Shown here: positions 36,171 through 48,625 of the stretch, in pieces
How positions within the stretch are numbered: the first letter of the stretch is position 1
Layout of the letters: the number at the start of each line of letters is the position of its first letter
Origin: Lycium barbarum
Lineage: Eukaryota; Streptophyta; Magnoliopsida; Solanales; Solanaceae
Reading direction: 5' to 3'
DNA: 64,000 nt
Assembly: GCF_019175385.1 (NCBI RefSeq)
Contig: NC_083337.1
Span: 22,452,385-22,516,384 of the forward strand
The notes under the pieces: model-generated
Told to the model about the DNA's origin: nothing
Databases searched by the model: none
The model's input: the letters and a program-made list of their open reading frames with translations, nothing else
Translations under genes and position numbers: made by a program

Positions 36171-38707
36171 TGTCACGACCCGTCTAGGGGGCCGCGACGA
36201 GCGCCCGGTGCTAGCCCACCCAGGCACCCCTTGGCTTACACTTGCACTTGCATCTAGGTGAGCCACATAATTAAACACATAATTCTATTCATTCATCATA
36301 CTAGTCCCATTGGACAACAATGCCTTTACATTATCATTGGCATCTATGCCACACCAATGTACATGAGCCAACAAGGCTATCAAAATGATATACAAAATAT
36401 AGGCCGACAAGGCCATACATATCTAACCATATACACGTGTCTACGAGCCTCTAAGGAGAGCATAACATATCACATAAGCGGGACAGGACCCCGCTATGCC
36501 ATAATTATGTACACAAAAGAATAAGTACCCAAAAGCTATGGCTCCGAATGAAAAGGAGCTCTGCTACGTAGTCTCTGGGAATGTGACTATGGATCAAGCC
36601 TATCTCCCTGTGCACCTGCGGGCATGACGCAGCGTCCACAAACAAAAGGACGTCAGTATGAAGAGTGTACTGAGTATGTAAAGCATGATCAATATCAACA
36701 TAGAAACATAATGAACAACATGGGGAATAGCACAAGATGGGAGATGGTAATATCGTTGTCATAGGCACTTACTTGCCTTACATAGGATCTTTCCATTTCT
36801 AATGCGTATTTACGTGCATACATCCATATCCGTATCCATTCCATATCTGTACTCGTATTCGTATACATACCCTTATTCGCATTCATATCATATCATGTTC
36901 ATATTCATACTCATATCCATATCATATACATAATTATATCATATACATAGCATTTACGTAGCATACCCGACCATGCAGGATCGGTGTTTCATACATACTT
37001 GGCCAGCCAAGGCTTAATGTGGCACATACCTGGCCCTACCAAGGCTTCAGGGTTAGATCTACCTGGCCCTACCAAGGCATCAGGGTTATCCGTACCATTT
37101 GCAGAGGTGTGCGTGCGTTACACAATCATATACATACTTATTTACATGTCTCACCCGGCCTCATAAGCTCGAGGTTCCATAATAGTCATACATAGATACA
37201 TATACATAATATCTCATAAGCGCCTTTACTATTTACATCATTATCATAATCGTCATCAACATCATTATTACTATTATCGTCATTCATCACGTTTATCTTT
37301 ATAGGCTTACTCGTCATACGAGGGATTTAGTACAGTCGTGGCGTATCAAGAACCGTGAGCTTACTAGCTCGGAAGATCAAATCATATGAAGGATATCATA
37401 GTCTCATAGAAGATTTAGATATTTGGCCAAAGAACCATGCCTTATGAAATAAGGGTTAGCTTTATATACCTTTTCCGTTCAACTAGTCTACACTTGCGCG
37501 TTCTCCTACAATGCTAGCGTTTCTACCTTCATTAAAGTCATACTATCATTAGAATCGATAGCTAGCATATATGACTAAAGCTAGAGAAAATCGGACAACA
37601 TCTCTTTTATTTATACAACATTCCTCCATAGCGTATATCAACTCCGAAACGTCAGTAGTACATTCTCAATACCATCACAATGGTCATTATTCACCCACAT
37701 TTCTGAATTTGCTTTCAATTACTCATATCCATGGCTATAATACACGACCATGTTCATTCACGTACATTGCTCATCTCATGTTCTCAACATCATTTATGAC
37801 ATATTTACATCACAATACATCAAGACTCATAACTCGATTCAAACTATTTCTCAAAATGGCACTATTCCACATTCATGACTCATTTTTCCATACCTTTCTA
37901 CAACCCAAGTATTTCCACTCTTAAATACCTTAAACAACATAGAAATATCATAAATCGTACCTTAGATGTCGTAGGAAAAATCCTTGGTTGATGATACTCC
38001 ACTTGAGCAAAAACCCTAGTTTATCTCCATTGGGATTTCTTGACTTGAATGACCTTTAACGGGTTTTCTTATACTTTATTCACTTAGTTTATGTTGTTGA
38101 TCACTAATAATCCTTGAGTTCTTGTGGAATAAATGTAGAGAGATGTTTTAGAGAGAAGGGATGAAATGTGGAAATGAAATAATAAACTTGGTCCCCTTTT
38201 TAATAACCCAAAATCTGATTTAAAATGAACAGTCGTCGAAAGTGCACAGTAGTCGTAAACCCAGTTTACGGGCCGTATTCTGTGGGCGTATTTAAGCATA
38301 ACAGAACCAGAAAGTCAGGCTGAGACATGGTGATTTACGAACACAGTTTACGGTATTTCAGTTTACGGTCTGTATTTCAAGTCGTCTTTAACCATTCAAG
38401 CATTTGACAGAAAGTTGAAGTTTTGGAGGTTGAAATACGACATGGCAGTTTACGGGCCGTATACCACTTTACGGTCCGTATTTCATTTTACGTTCAACTG
38501 GCCAAAGTACAAATCTGCAACTTTCCACATTTTTAGAACCTATAATTAGTCATTATGGAGCCTAACCTATCTCTTATTGCAAATTCCCTTTGAAATCTTA
38601 CTTAGGGTCGTTAAACGTCGTTCCCTTCTTATTAAAACATCGCATACGCTATGCCCTTTGTTAGCCTATGCGCTGTACGTTCGCGAGGAAATTTTCAAGG
38701 TGTGACA
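36171..38707 (-). mobile_element. Solo LTR (LTR-I), 2537 bp, inside element H
   Basis: Plus strand begins TGTCACGACCCGTCTAGG and ends GGTGTGACA; perfect 5-bp duplication TGGTA (36166-36170 and 38708-38712). Removing it joins gag after the zinc knuckle to the pre-protease linker. Closest relatives here are LTR-B and LTR-L. It carries the TACCAAGGCTTCAGGGTTA minisatellite (36985-37110) and GGTTTACGGTCCGTATTTC-type inverted motifs at 38240-38500. Confidence 0.9.
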
Positions 38708-38712
38708 TGGTA

Positions 38713-39542
38713 ATGCCAACAATTATTATCATAATTCTCGTAACAACTGCAAGGAAAAGGAAGTTGCTAATACTCTTGGTGGAGGGACAACTCGACGTTA
38801 TGGGCTAACTCGTAGAGTGGCAGCTGAGGCTTCTGATGCTGTGGTTACAGGTATCCTTACCATCTGTTCTCATGATGCTTATTGATTGATTGATCCGGGT
38901 TCAAATTTATCCTATTTGACCCCTTATTTTGCTCTTGATTTGGGAATGAAACCCGAACCTTTGTGTGAACCTTTTTCTGTTGATACGCCTTCTGGTGTTC
39001 CTGTTATTGCTTCTAGAGTGTATAGAAATTGTGTTGTTGTGATCAAGGGACGTGAGACCATGGCTGATTTGTATGAACTTGAGATGGTGGATTTTGATGT
39101 AATTATAGGGATGGACTGGTTGTCCGCACGTTATGCTAATGTGGATTGTCGCCATAAGTTAGTTCTCTTCGCCTTTCCCGAGGAGCCTGTTATTGTGTTG
39201 GAGGGTGAAATTGCTAAGCCAAGGGGTAGATTTATTTCCTATCTTAAGGCTCATAAAATGATTACAAAGGGGTGCATTTACCATTTGGTTGCTGTTAATG
39301 ATACAAAAGTTGTAGTACCTGAATTTGCATCTGTCCCCATAGTTAGTGATTATCCCAAAGTGTTTCCCGAAGATCTCCCTGGTATTCCTCCTGATAGGGT
39401 TATTGATTTTGCGATTGATGTTATTCCTGACACCCAACCTATTTCTATTCCACCTTACCGTATGGCTCCAGCGGAGCTAAGGGAGTTAAAGGATCAGTTG
39501 AAGGACTTGTTGGATAAAGGTTTCATCCGACCGATTTCCTGA
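38713..39542 (+). pseudogene. Protease and pre-RT region of element H pol
   Basis: In frame with a stop immediately before it, LIDPGSNLSYLTPYFA at 38887 on is the retropepsin active site (DPGS in place of the usual D-S/T-G). It is followed by FDVIIGMDWLSARYANVDC and then the RFISYLKAHKMI and FPEDLPGIPPDR segments that lead into RT. A second in-frame stop (TGA) at 39541-39543 replaces one codon between RPIS and PWGTP. Both stops leave the frame otherwise intact, so decay is modest. Confidence 0.88.
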
Positions 39543-39543
39543 C

Positions 39544-40660
39544 CTTGGGGCACTCCAGTCTTGTTTGTTAGAAAGAAAGATGGTTCCCTTAGGATGTTAG
39601 TTGATTACCGTCAACTTAATAAAGTGACCATTAAGAATAAATATCCTTTTCGTAGGATAGATGATCTATTTGACCAACTTCAGGGTGCTAAGTTCTTTTC
39701 AAAGATTGACCTGAGGTTTGGGTATCACCAATTGAAGATAAAGGAAAATGATATCCCTAAATCCGCTTTTCGTACTCGTTATGGGCACTTTGAGTTTCTA
39801 GTCATGTCCTTTGGGTTGAGTAATGCGCCTGCTGCATTCATCGATTTGATGAATTGTGTGTTTAAGCCTTATCCAGACCGCTTCATTATTGTGTTCATTG
39901 ATGATATTTTGGTGTATTCTAAAAGTCGTGAGGATCATGAAAATCACTTGAGGATAACTTTGACAACACTTGAGGAGAACGAGCTTTATGCAAAATTCTC
40001 TAAGTGTGAATTCTGGCTTGACTCTATGGCTTTCTTGGGTCATGTGGTGACTGGTGACGACATTAAAGTAGACCCTCAGAAAATTTCAGCGGTTAAGGAT
40101 TGGCCTAGACCCACTAGTGCAACGGAAATTCATAGTTTCTTGGGTTTGACAAATTACTACAGAAAGTTCGTGGAAGGTTTTTCATCTATTGCCTCGCCAT
40201 TGACTAAGTTGACGCAGAAGACTGCTAAGTTTCAGTGGTCCGAAGCTTGTGAAAAGAGTTTCCAAGAGCTTATGGCAAGATTGACTTCGACTCCTATTTT
40301 GACTTTACCTTCTGGGTCTGGTGGATACGTTGTGTATTGTGATGCTTCTAGAATTGGTTTGGGTTGCGTGTTAATGAAAAATGGCAAGGTGATTTCTTAT
40401 GCTTCACGACAATTGAAAAAACATAAGAAGAATTACCTGACACATGACTTGGAGTTGGCTGCTGTAGTTTTGCTTTGAAAATTTGGCGTCATTATTTGTA
40501 TGGTGAGCATTGCGATGTTTGTACTGATCACAAGAGTCTGCAATATATCTTCAAACAACGAGAGTTGAATCTCAGACAGAGGAGGTGGTTGGAGTTGTTG
40601 AAAGATTATGACTTGAACATTTTGTATCATCCTGGTAAGGCTAATGTGGTTGCTGATCCT
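39544..40660 (+). pseudogene. Reverse transcriptase and RNase H of element H
   Basis: RT motifs in order: [61 protein letters not shown] and the catalytic box FIDDIL (39893-39910). The thumb/connection follows ([23 protein letters not shown]), then RNase H (YCDAS..GLG, SYASRQL..H..NY..HDLEL). A one-base loss near 40470 shifts the frame; RNase H continues as [35 protein letters not shown] and [11 protein letters not shown], then stops abruptly at about 40660. Integrase is missing. Confidence 0.92.
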
Positions 40661-40742
40661 CGCGGGTCAAATATACGCTGATATAGCTCACGAAAGGGTT
40701 AACAGGGTCAAACTAGCCATCACGGCCAAACGGGGCGTTACA
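40661..40742 (-). repeat. Right LTR of element C, terminal segment 5
   Basis: Reverse complement starts TGTAACGCCCCGTTTGG and matches the first roughly 80 bp of LTR-E (TAGCTCAC, TTTGACCC). It defines the outer right end of element C next to the TTTTC duplication. Confidence 0.82.
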
Positions 40743-40747
40743 TTTTC

Positions 40748-41372
40748 ACCCTCAGCATTCTCATCGGGGCCTCCATTCAACTTCTCACCTTCCTTGTCCC
40801 GCTCATCAAATTCCTCACATTCAGTTGAACCATCATCCTTGTCATCAGATTCCTCAAATTCCTTTTCACTATCATCCATGTCATCAGATTGCTCTCCTTC
40901 ATTGTCACTCACAGATTTGTCATCGGAGCCTGCATCATTTTCTTCTTCTTTCTGTTCGATCTCGGCCTGTTTATCAGCACATACATTTGTTTTCTCTCTT
41001 TCTATTTCAACAGAGTTGTCTAAGGGCTTACCTTCAAAATTTAATCTGGATCTTGTCCTTGGGCGGTTTTCCACCACAGCATGTTCCTTGAATAGACGCT
41101 TCATTTTCCTTTTTTCCATCACCATTATTACCCCCTTTACTCAATTTTTGTCCAAAATTACGGTTCTTCGTCTCTTGATTAACTTTCGTTAAGTTTCCTC
41201 TTGCAGATCTCATAGTCCAAGGGGATTTAACTATTGCTGGTTCTGGAGTGTTTTCAACTGTTTTTTCTTCTAGATGGTTTTCAATGATTGTTGGTTCTGT
41301 ATCGAGGATACTCTTTCTTGCACTCCTACTCCCTCTTCCTGGTAATTTATTTAGGGTCTTTGGTCTAGCCAT
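40748..41372 (-). pseudogene. N-terminal island of the DUF1985/Ulp1 gene
   Basis: The likely start codon is at 41372: MARPKTLNKLPGRGSRSARKS, a basic N-terminus. It continues through IVKSPWTMRSARGN to about 41100, then in another frame through NRPRTRSRLNFEGKPLDNS and a Glu/Asp/Ser-rich region (SDDKSVSDNEGEQSDDMDD; DKEGEKLNGGPDENAE) to 40748. There element C cuts the gene; the acidic repeats resume at 15070. The frame change between about 41034 and 41125 is either a frameshift or a small intron. No conserved domain is recognised in this part; the link to DUF1985/Ulp1 comes from the matching acidic repeats and the TTTTC duplication. Confidence 0.78.
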
Positions 41373-41997
41373 AGTAGATTTAACTTAGGGGTTTTAGCGG
41401 GTAGAGAAATTAGATAAGGAGGACAGTTCCAAAATGTGAGAGGGAGAGAGTAGATTCGAAATCAAACACCTTAGTATTTTCATGTAGCCGACTTTATATT
41501 TTCTAACATAAATTTATTGTTTTTTTGACTGAGAAAAAAAAGGACTTGGTTGATCCTTCAATTTAGTCATATGATGGTCAACTAAATAGACCATAGGAAT
41601 TTGAAAAAACTAGAGAATTTAGATTACAATAACAATTTTTTTTGTGTTAAGACCAGCATAACAAGATGTTAAATATGATAACATGTACAACTAAAATGTT
41701 TAGATTGAATCAACTAATTGACTACTTACCACACTTACATAGCTAGCTCCTTCACTCGACGAACTTGTTGTCGCGTAGTAGGTAGTGTATCGTGCGCTAG
41801 TGTAGTTATAATACTTTTAACAAAATCAATAATTCTTCATAAACAACTGCTTAGATCATCTAGTCTAGTGTCCTATGTCTGATGTGTTGTGGTTTGATTT
41901 AAACCATTTATGTTATAATAGTAATTTATGTAGTTGTCTCCTCAAACTATTGAGTAGATAAGTACCATTGGATTAACAAGTAAAAGCAAATGAAGCT
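41373..41997 (-). promoter_or_regulatory. Upstream region of the DUF1985/Ulp1 gene with one dispersed-repeat unit
   Basis: The sequence just upstream of the start (GAGAGGGAGAGAG-type purine tract near 41440) is followed from 41542 by a full unit of the repeat family seen at 5702 and 57422. If the gene belongs to a Mutator-like element, this is subterminal sequence and may hold its promoter. No TATA box was assigned. Confidence 0.4.
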
Positions 41998-43373
41998 ATT
42001 CACGACCCTAATTACTGATCGTGCGGGCACCTACCTTAATAACCCAAGTAGGCGAACCCTTACGCGTTAACCCATTAATCATTAGCCAATTTCAACTTCT
42101 TTAATCATTTATTAATAGTCAATGAGCATGTGAATGAAGAAATAGTCTACCAACTTATAAATAATAATTAATATAAGTGCAGAAGTCTAGCTATTACATC
42201 CCCAAAATCTAAAAGTCATTGTATAAGGACTCTAATTAACAATGTCTAAAGATTGAAGTATATCTGAAATATAAAAACAAATAATTTCTGAAATAAAAAT
42301 AGACATATGGAAAGAGAGATCTTCAGGTGGCATGGCATGGATAGAAGCTCACCCTCGGATCTGATCGAGCAAACTAGCTTCAAGCTAGAGATGTAGTCTG
42401 GATGAAATCTCTGAAACACAATCTGCACTAAAAAAGGGTGCAGCAAGGTAGTATCAGTACAAACACTATGTACCGGTAAGCATCATAGGCCGACTAAGAT
42501 TAGTTCATGCATGTAAGTATAAAATCAACAAGATAAACAGATAGGCACTTAACACTCAAATCCAAGTCACAGAATATCCCATAACTGAGTCACAGCCTAA
42601 GATGAAGCTTCTAAACCACAAGTCTATCAAGTTTCAATAATCTCACCTAATGATCACAAGTCCAAGTTCCTTCCCTAGGTAGAGACACTAGTCAACAATT
42701 TAACTCAGTCAATGGTCATCATTATATCACAATAGGCATTCAACATCCATACCAAAATCAGAAACAAACGAGCATATAATAATGCAGAATAAATGTAATG
42801 ATGTCCAATGCAAAATATGATGATGTGCAATGCAATGCCATGCACTGGCCAATCACTCGAACTATACACACATGCTAACTAATGTCATTGTTCAATAGTC
42901 ATGACCTGCAGGGGACACATGCTGTCCATGTACCACTCGTTTCGGATTCACTCCTCGGACCCGAGCATAAACCTCCGCTCCGGAACGAACCTCGGATACG
43001 GGCCATATCAATGTAAATCTCGTTTTTGGAACGAACGTCGGACCACGAGCTATAATCTAGGTCACATATGTGCCTTTCCATATATCTGTACGTAACTGTA
43101 TTTCTTGCCCTCTTATTATCCATGCTTAAATCATCAAGTACCATGTATCAAATAGTATCACAAGTTCAACAAGAAGATTATATTAACATCTTCGCTAATT
43201 TCACATCATAATGTATGCCTCAGCGTATTCCAGTTCATTTGTATGTATGGACTATGGACAATTAGCAATATCAATGTCAAACACAAGGCATTATGCCACA
43301 AGTCTTCCAAACTATTTCCATCATGCATGAGTGTATGAATGCATAAATGAGTGTAAACATGGTAAATCAATGA
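41998..43373 (-). repeat. Left LTR of element J, segment 1
   Basis: Reverse complement matches LTR-D 24791 back to about 23440: CGATCGTGCGGGCACCTACC, CTTGAAGCTAG..TG, TGTACCGGTAAGCATCATAGG, and the CATGACC..CAGGGGACA block. Confidence 0.82.
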
Positions 43374-45901
43374 TGTCACGACCCAGCCCCGTGGGCCATG
43401 ACTAGTGCCCGAGCTGGACACCCGTGTACGTACCTGTTAGACATAGTTAGACTGACGCTATAGACAATATGGGAATTGACAAAGACCCAAAGGTTCACAA
43501 GTCACATATCATGATAATCTGTCTCTTGAGGAATCATAACCAATCACAACGTAATAAAATACGCAAGCCGACAAGGCTACCACTATATATCATTATAATA
43601 CGCGAGCCGACAAGGCTGCCACTACATATCATTATAATACGCAAGCCGACAAGGCTGCCACAACAAACAGAAATATCCACAACAAACCATATAGACACCG
43701 CTGATCACAATCTATATACAACCCACACACATGTCTACAGACCTCTAAGAGTATCAACAGCGAAATATGACGGGATAGGGCCCCACCGTACCCCTGGACA
43801 AACATATATATACATCAGAAGATCTGTACTAAAAGTCTAGGCTCCGGGACAATGGATCTCTCCAAGACAGCTGACTGGAAATCCTAAGCTGGGGGATCAC
43901 CGAATCGAGTGTCTGTACCTGCGGGCATGAAACGCAGCCCCTCGATGAAAGGGGTTCAGTACAAGATATGTACTGAGTATGTAAAGCATGAAATACGATA
44001 AAGAGGATCATGCCTTAAATAGAGATTACAGGAAACAAGTATGACTTTCAAAATATCAATACACTTGCCTTATGAAATGAAAATCATGCATATCATATCA
44101 TATATCATATCCAGCCCATTATGGGACTCGGTGAATAAAGTCATCACATACCATCCTTGGCGCCATAATCACATCATCATATCACCACATCATCACATCA
44201 TCACATCATATATATATACCGTATCCCGGGCCTCTAGTGAGGGACTCGGTGAACAATACAGTGAAACTGTGCACGAAAACGTATCCTGGCCCGGGACTCA
44301 GTGAAAGATATATTGAGGCATGCACGAGCAGAGTAGTGAGCAACCATATGCAAATTAAATCATATCTGAGACTCAATAGGGTAATCAAAATGAACCATCA
44401 TTTGAAAATCAAGACAATAATCATATCAAGTATCCTTCGAATGTCACTATGGATGATATCAAAATAGGACGTCTAGAACCATAGACACGTATCAAGACAT
44501 AATAAAATAAGTTCTGGGAATCAAGAACATTAGCCATCCTAGTGGCTCCAAGAATAGGAACACCTTTGGAATCATATACACGTCGTCTGTTTGTTTCATA
44601 AAGATCATGCCATAAAGAAGAAAGGATAACTTTACATACTTGTTATAGGTTAACCGTAACCAAGTTCGCTTCGTCGCCCCTTTAGCTTATTTAATATGAA
44701 AGTAACGCTATCGTTAGTGAACTATACTTTCTAGCTTATAAATCTACAACCAATCACTTATAGGAATCATTCTTTAGTTCATACTTTCCTGATTAGGGTT
44801 TTTGTTAGTTAAGAACTTAACGGAAATCGGGCAGCATTTCCCCTATATAACTTGCCTAACCCGAACTTCCAATTAATCTCCTGTTATCACAGCAATACCA
44901 ACAACGACAGTAATAGAAATATTCATATCAAATCCATACAATCCAACCCATAAACAACTCAAACAACCTAATAACCTTTCTTAACCCTTTTCTAATCCAA
45001 ATCATTAACATTTAGGATTATACACCAAACAGACCAACATACGTTTTGCATATGATACGTTATACACTTCTTTCTTCCAAATTTAGAAGCCGTATCAACG
45101 ACAACACGACAACAACACGAACAACTGCTTATGAACATAAACCACACTTTTAATCTTTCAACTTAACAATTCCATTTAACAATTACAACTCCTAATACCA
45201 ACGAATTCATGCAATTTCTTACTTCAAATTTCATCTAATACAATTTTAATCTTTCCATTACAACACCATTAATCCAACTATACCATAAAATGAAAAGATT
45301 TTACCTTAATTTAATCGGAGCAAATTCTACACTCACTTGCACCAATTGCACTATTTCTTCTTCCTCAATTCAATACCCAATGTTACTATCACCTCCTTGG
45401 ACTTGCAAATTACCTTAGAATTTAATCTAAGCAAGAAAATATTTTTTTTTCAAAACCATGGCTGGCCGTGAGCAGTGGCAGCCATGGCTGAGCTCCTCTC
45501 CTTTCTCAATTTGAGTTACAATTTGCAAATGACATTGTATGGCAACATTAGTCATCAATTTGACTTATATATATGTTGTCCATCTATAGGACACGTGCCC
45601 CTTCACCATGAGTCATCAATTTCATTTTTTTAATTAAATCGGTGGGGCCCACTCCATTATTTAATTGGCTAACTTAATTAGCCTTAATTAATCACTAATC
45701 TCCACTTAATAATCTAGTCATAGTTAATTAGTCCCTAATCTCAAATAATATTTCTATACTAATTGAAATTTATAAATAACTCGTGCACTAATTAAAATTG
45801 AGAAGTAAAAGTCCTTATTTCATATCCCAAAATAATCTCTTCCTTAACTTATGCCAATTAGCTTACAAATAATTCGACGTACAAAAATACGGGGTATAAC
45901 A
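43374..45901 (-). mobile_element. Solo LTR (LTR-K), 2528 bp
   Basis: Plus strand begins TGTCACGACCCAGCC and ends GGGGTATAACA; 5-bp flanks AATGA (43369-43373) and AATGC (45902-45906), one mismatch. Same family as LTR-F. Contains GCAAGCCGACAAGGCT(A/G)CCAC repeated about three times with AT spacers (43562-43660). Confidence 0.83.
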
Positions 45902-45982
45902 AATGCAAACCAATAAAGAAACAGTGAAGGTACAAGTCACAAAGCCATAAGTCTTATCAAGACTTGGATCAACTCAACTATG
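45902..45982 (-). repeat. Left LTR of element J, 81-bp segment 2
   Basis: A short strip of element J LTR isolated between solo LTRs K and L; it reads CACAAAGCCATAAGTC-like sequence continuing segment 1. Confidence 0.65.
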
Positions 45983-48625
45983 CGTCACGACCCGTCTACA
46001 GGGCCGCGACGAACGCCCGATGCTAGCCCACCCGGGCGCCCCTTGGCCTACACTTATGCTTACATCTAGGTGAGCCATACAATTAAACATATGAATCTAT
46101 TCGTTCATCATACTAGTCCCATTGGACGACAATGCCTTTATATAATGATTGGCATCTATGCCACATCAACGTACATGAGCCGACAAGGCTATCAAAATGA
46201 TATACAAAATATGGGCCGACAAGGCCAGACATATCTAACCATATACAAGTGACTACGAGCCTCTAAGAAGAGTATAACATATCACATGAGCGGGATAGGA
46301 CCCCGCTATGCTCGTAATTATATACATAAAAAAATAAGTACCTAAAAGCTATGGCTCCGAATGAAATGGAGCTCTGCTATGTAATCTGTGAGTAAGCAGC
46401 TATGGATCGAGCCTGTCTCCCTATGCACCTGCGGGCATGATGCAGCGTCCACAAATAAAAGGACGTCAGTAAGAAGAACGTACTGAGTATGTAAAGCATG
46501 ATCAATATTAATATAGAAGCATAGATAGTAACATAAGAAATAACATCGAATGGGAGATGGAAATATCATCGTCATATGCACTTGCTTGCCTTTCTTAGGA
46601 ACTTTCCATGTCTAATACGTGTTTGTGTACATACATCATTATCCGTATTCATAATAGTACCCGTACCATATTTGTACTTGTGTTCGTATACATGCCCTTA
46701 TTCACATTCATATACATAGTCATATCATATTCGTATTCATATCCTATACATAATTATATCATATACATAGCATTTACATAACATACCCGACCCCGAAGGC
46801 TCGGTGTTTCACGTACCCGGCCATAGCTAGGCTCGGTGGTCATACATACCTGGCCAAACAAGGCTCAGTGTTACACATACTTGGCCCTACCGAGGCTCAG
46901 TGTTACACATACCTGGCCCTACCAAGGCTCAGTGTTATCCGTACCCAACTGCAGTGGTGTGCGCGCGTTACGTAAACATACATACATATACATCTATACA
47001 TATACTACCCGGCCATATAAGCTCGGTGTTTCATAGTAGCCATACAAGGGCATACATACATATAGCTCATAAGCATCTTTACTATTATCATTACTATAAT
47101 CATCGTCATCGTTATCATCATCGCTATTACCATTATAGTCGTCATCAATATCATTATCACTATTATCATCATTCATCACACTTATCTTTATAGGCTTACT
47201 CGTCATACAAGGAACTTAGTACAATCGTAGCATATGAAGAATCGTGAGCTTAATAGCTCGGAAGATCGAATCATTTATGAGACATCACAGACTTATGGAA
47301 GATTTAGATATTTGGCCAAAGAACCTTTCCTTATGAAAGAAAGGTTAGCCTTACATACCTTTTCCGTTCGACTATTTACCACTTGCACGTTCTCTTTCAA
47401 CGGTTGCGTTTATACCTTCATTAAAGTCATACTATCGTTAGAATCGACAACTAGCACACATGGCTAAAGCTAGAGAAAATCGGACAGCATCTCCTTTATT
47501 TATACAAAATTCCTCCATATTGTAATTCAACTCCCAAACGTCAACAATGCATTCACAATACCATAACAATGGCCATTAATCATTTATGTTAACCACATTA
47601 TCTAGATTTCTCAATTCGCTCCCAATTCACCCATATTCATGGTCATATCACCCGACTTCGTCCATTCATATAAAATGCCCATTTTCATGATCTTAACATC
47701 ATTTATAACACATTCATATCACAACACAACAAGAATCATGGTTCAATTCAAACTATCTCTCAAAATGTCACTATTCATCATTCATGACCCATTTTTCTAT
47801 ACTCATCTAATGTCCAATCATTTTAACTCCCAAATACCTTAAACAACATATATATACCATAAATCTTACCTTAGATGTTGTAGGAACGAGCCTTGGTCGA
47901 AATACTCCACTTGAGCAAAAACCCTAATTTTCCTTCAATAAGATTTTCTTGACTTGAATGATCTTAATGGGTTTCCTTACACTTGATTCACTTGATTTGT
48001 GTTGTTGATGACTAATAATCCTTGAAATCTTATGGAATAAATGTAGAGAGATGTTTTAGAGAGAAGGGATGAAATGTGGAAATGAAATAATAAACTTGGT
48101 CCCTTATTTAATAACCCAAAATCTGATCTTAAATGAACAACACAGTGGTCGTAAACTTGGTTTACGGTCCGTATTCCAGTTTACGGACCGTCCTTTGTGG
48201 TCGTGTTTAATAATATCAGAACCAGAAACTCAAGCTGAGACGTGGTGATTTACGGACACAGTTTACAGGCCGTAAACCACTTTACGGTCCGTATTTTGGG
48301 TCGTATTTAACCATTTGCTCATTTGGCAGAAAGTTGAAGTTTTGGAAGCCAAAATACGACATGGCAGTTTACGGGCCGTATACCACTTTACGGTCCATAT
48401 TTCATTTTACGTGCAACTGGCCAGAATGCAAACCTGCAACTTTTCACATTTCCAAAACCGATAATTAGTCTTTGTGGAGCATAACCTATCTCTTATTGCA
48501 ATTGCCTTCGGAATCTTACTTAGGGTCGTCAAATGTTGTTTCTTACTTATGGAAATATCGTATACTCATACTCCTCACTAGATCACTCACTTGCGTACCA
48601 ACGGAAGATTTTCCGAGGTGTAACA
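45983..48625 (-). mobile_element. Solo LTR (LTR-L), 2643 bp
   Basis: Plus strand begins CGTCACGACCCGTCTAC (first T mutated to C) and ends GAGGTGTAACA; flanks CTATG (45978-45982) and CCATG (48626-48630), one mismatch. Strong relative of LTR-B and LTR-I, with the same TGGCCCTACC(A/G)AGGCTCAGTG minisatellite at 46800-46960 and TTTACGG(G/T)CCGTA motifs at 48160-48400. Confidence 0.85.

Larger units (their letters stand above)
33074..40660 (+). mobile_element. Truncated Ty3/gypsy element (element H), Tekay/Del-like
   Basis: Order: 5' LTR 33074-34792, primer site 34797-34808, gag from 35017, nested solo LTR-I (36171-38707), then protease, RT and RNase H to about 40660. Integrase, chromodomain region and 3' LTR are absent. 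Its right end is fused to the last roughly 80 bp of element C's LTR at a CCTCG(C)GGG junction, so one deletion removed the end of H and part of the host LTR. Stops and frameshifts in every domain mean it is dead. Clade assignment rests on gag and RT wording (RFISYLKA.KMI.KG, IP..R.IDF.ID) typical of Tekay/Del chromoviruses. Confidence 0.88.
15071..40742 (-). mobile_element. Compound LTR-retrotransposon insertion (element C) with nested inserts
   Basis: The whole block is flanked by a perfect 5-bp target duplication TTTTC (15066-15070 and 40743-40747) in the acidic coding region. It starts TGTCACGACCC and ends GGGGCGTTACA on plus, so it lies on minus with LTR form TGTAACGCCCCGTTTGG...GGGTCGTGACA. 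The left LTR (15071-17668) is the 3' LTR; the right LTR (19641-40742, cut by inserts) is the 5' LTR; a tRNA-Met-type primer site lies between them at 19625-19640. Inserts D, E(F), G and H(I) make up most of its 25.7 kb. No gag or pol could be read in its own internal region. Confidence 0.88.

Noticed and set aside
38907..39437. Minus-strand frames over the gypsy pol (38907-39155, 39159-39437, 39798-40043)
   Set aside because: Shadows of the recognised protease-RT coding on plus.
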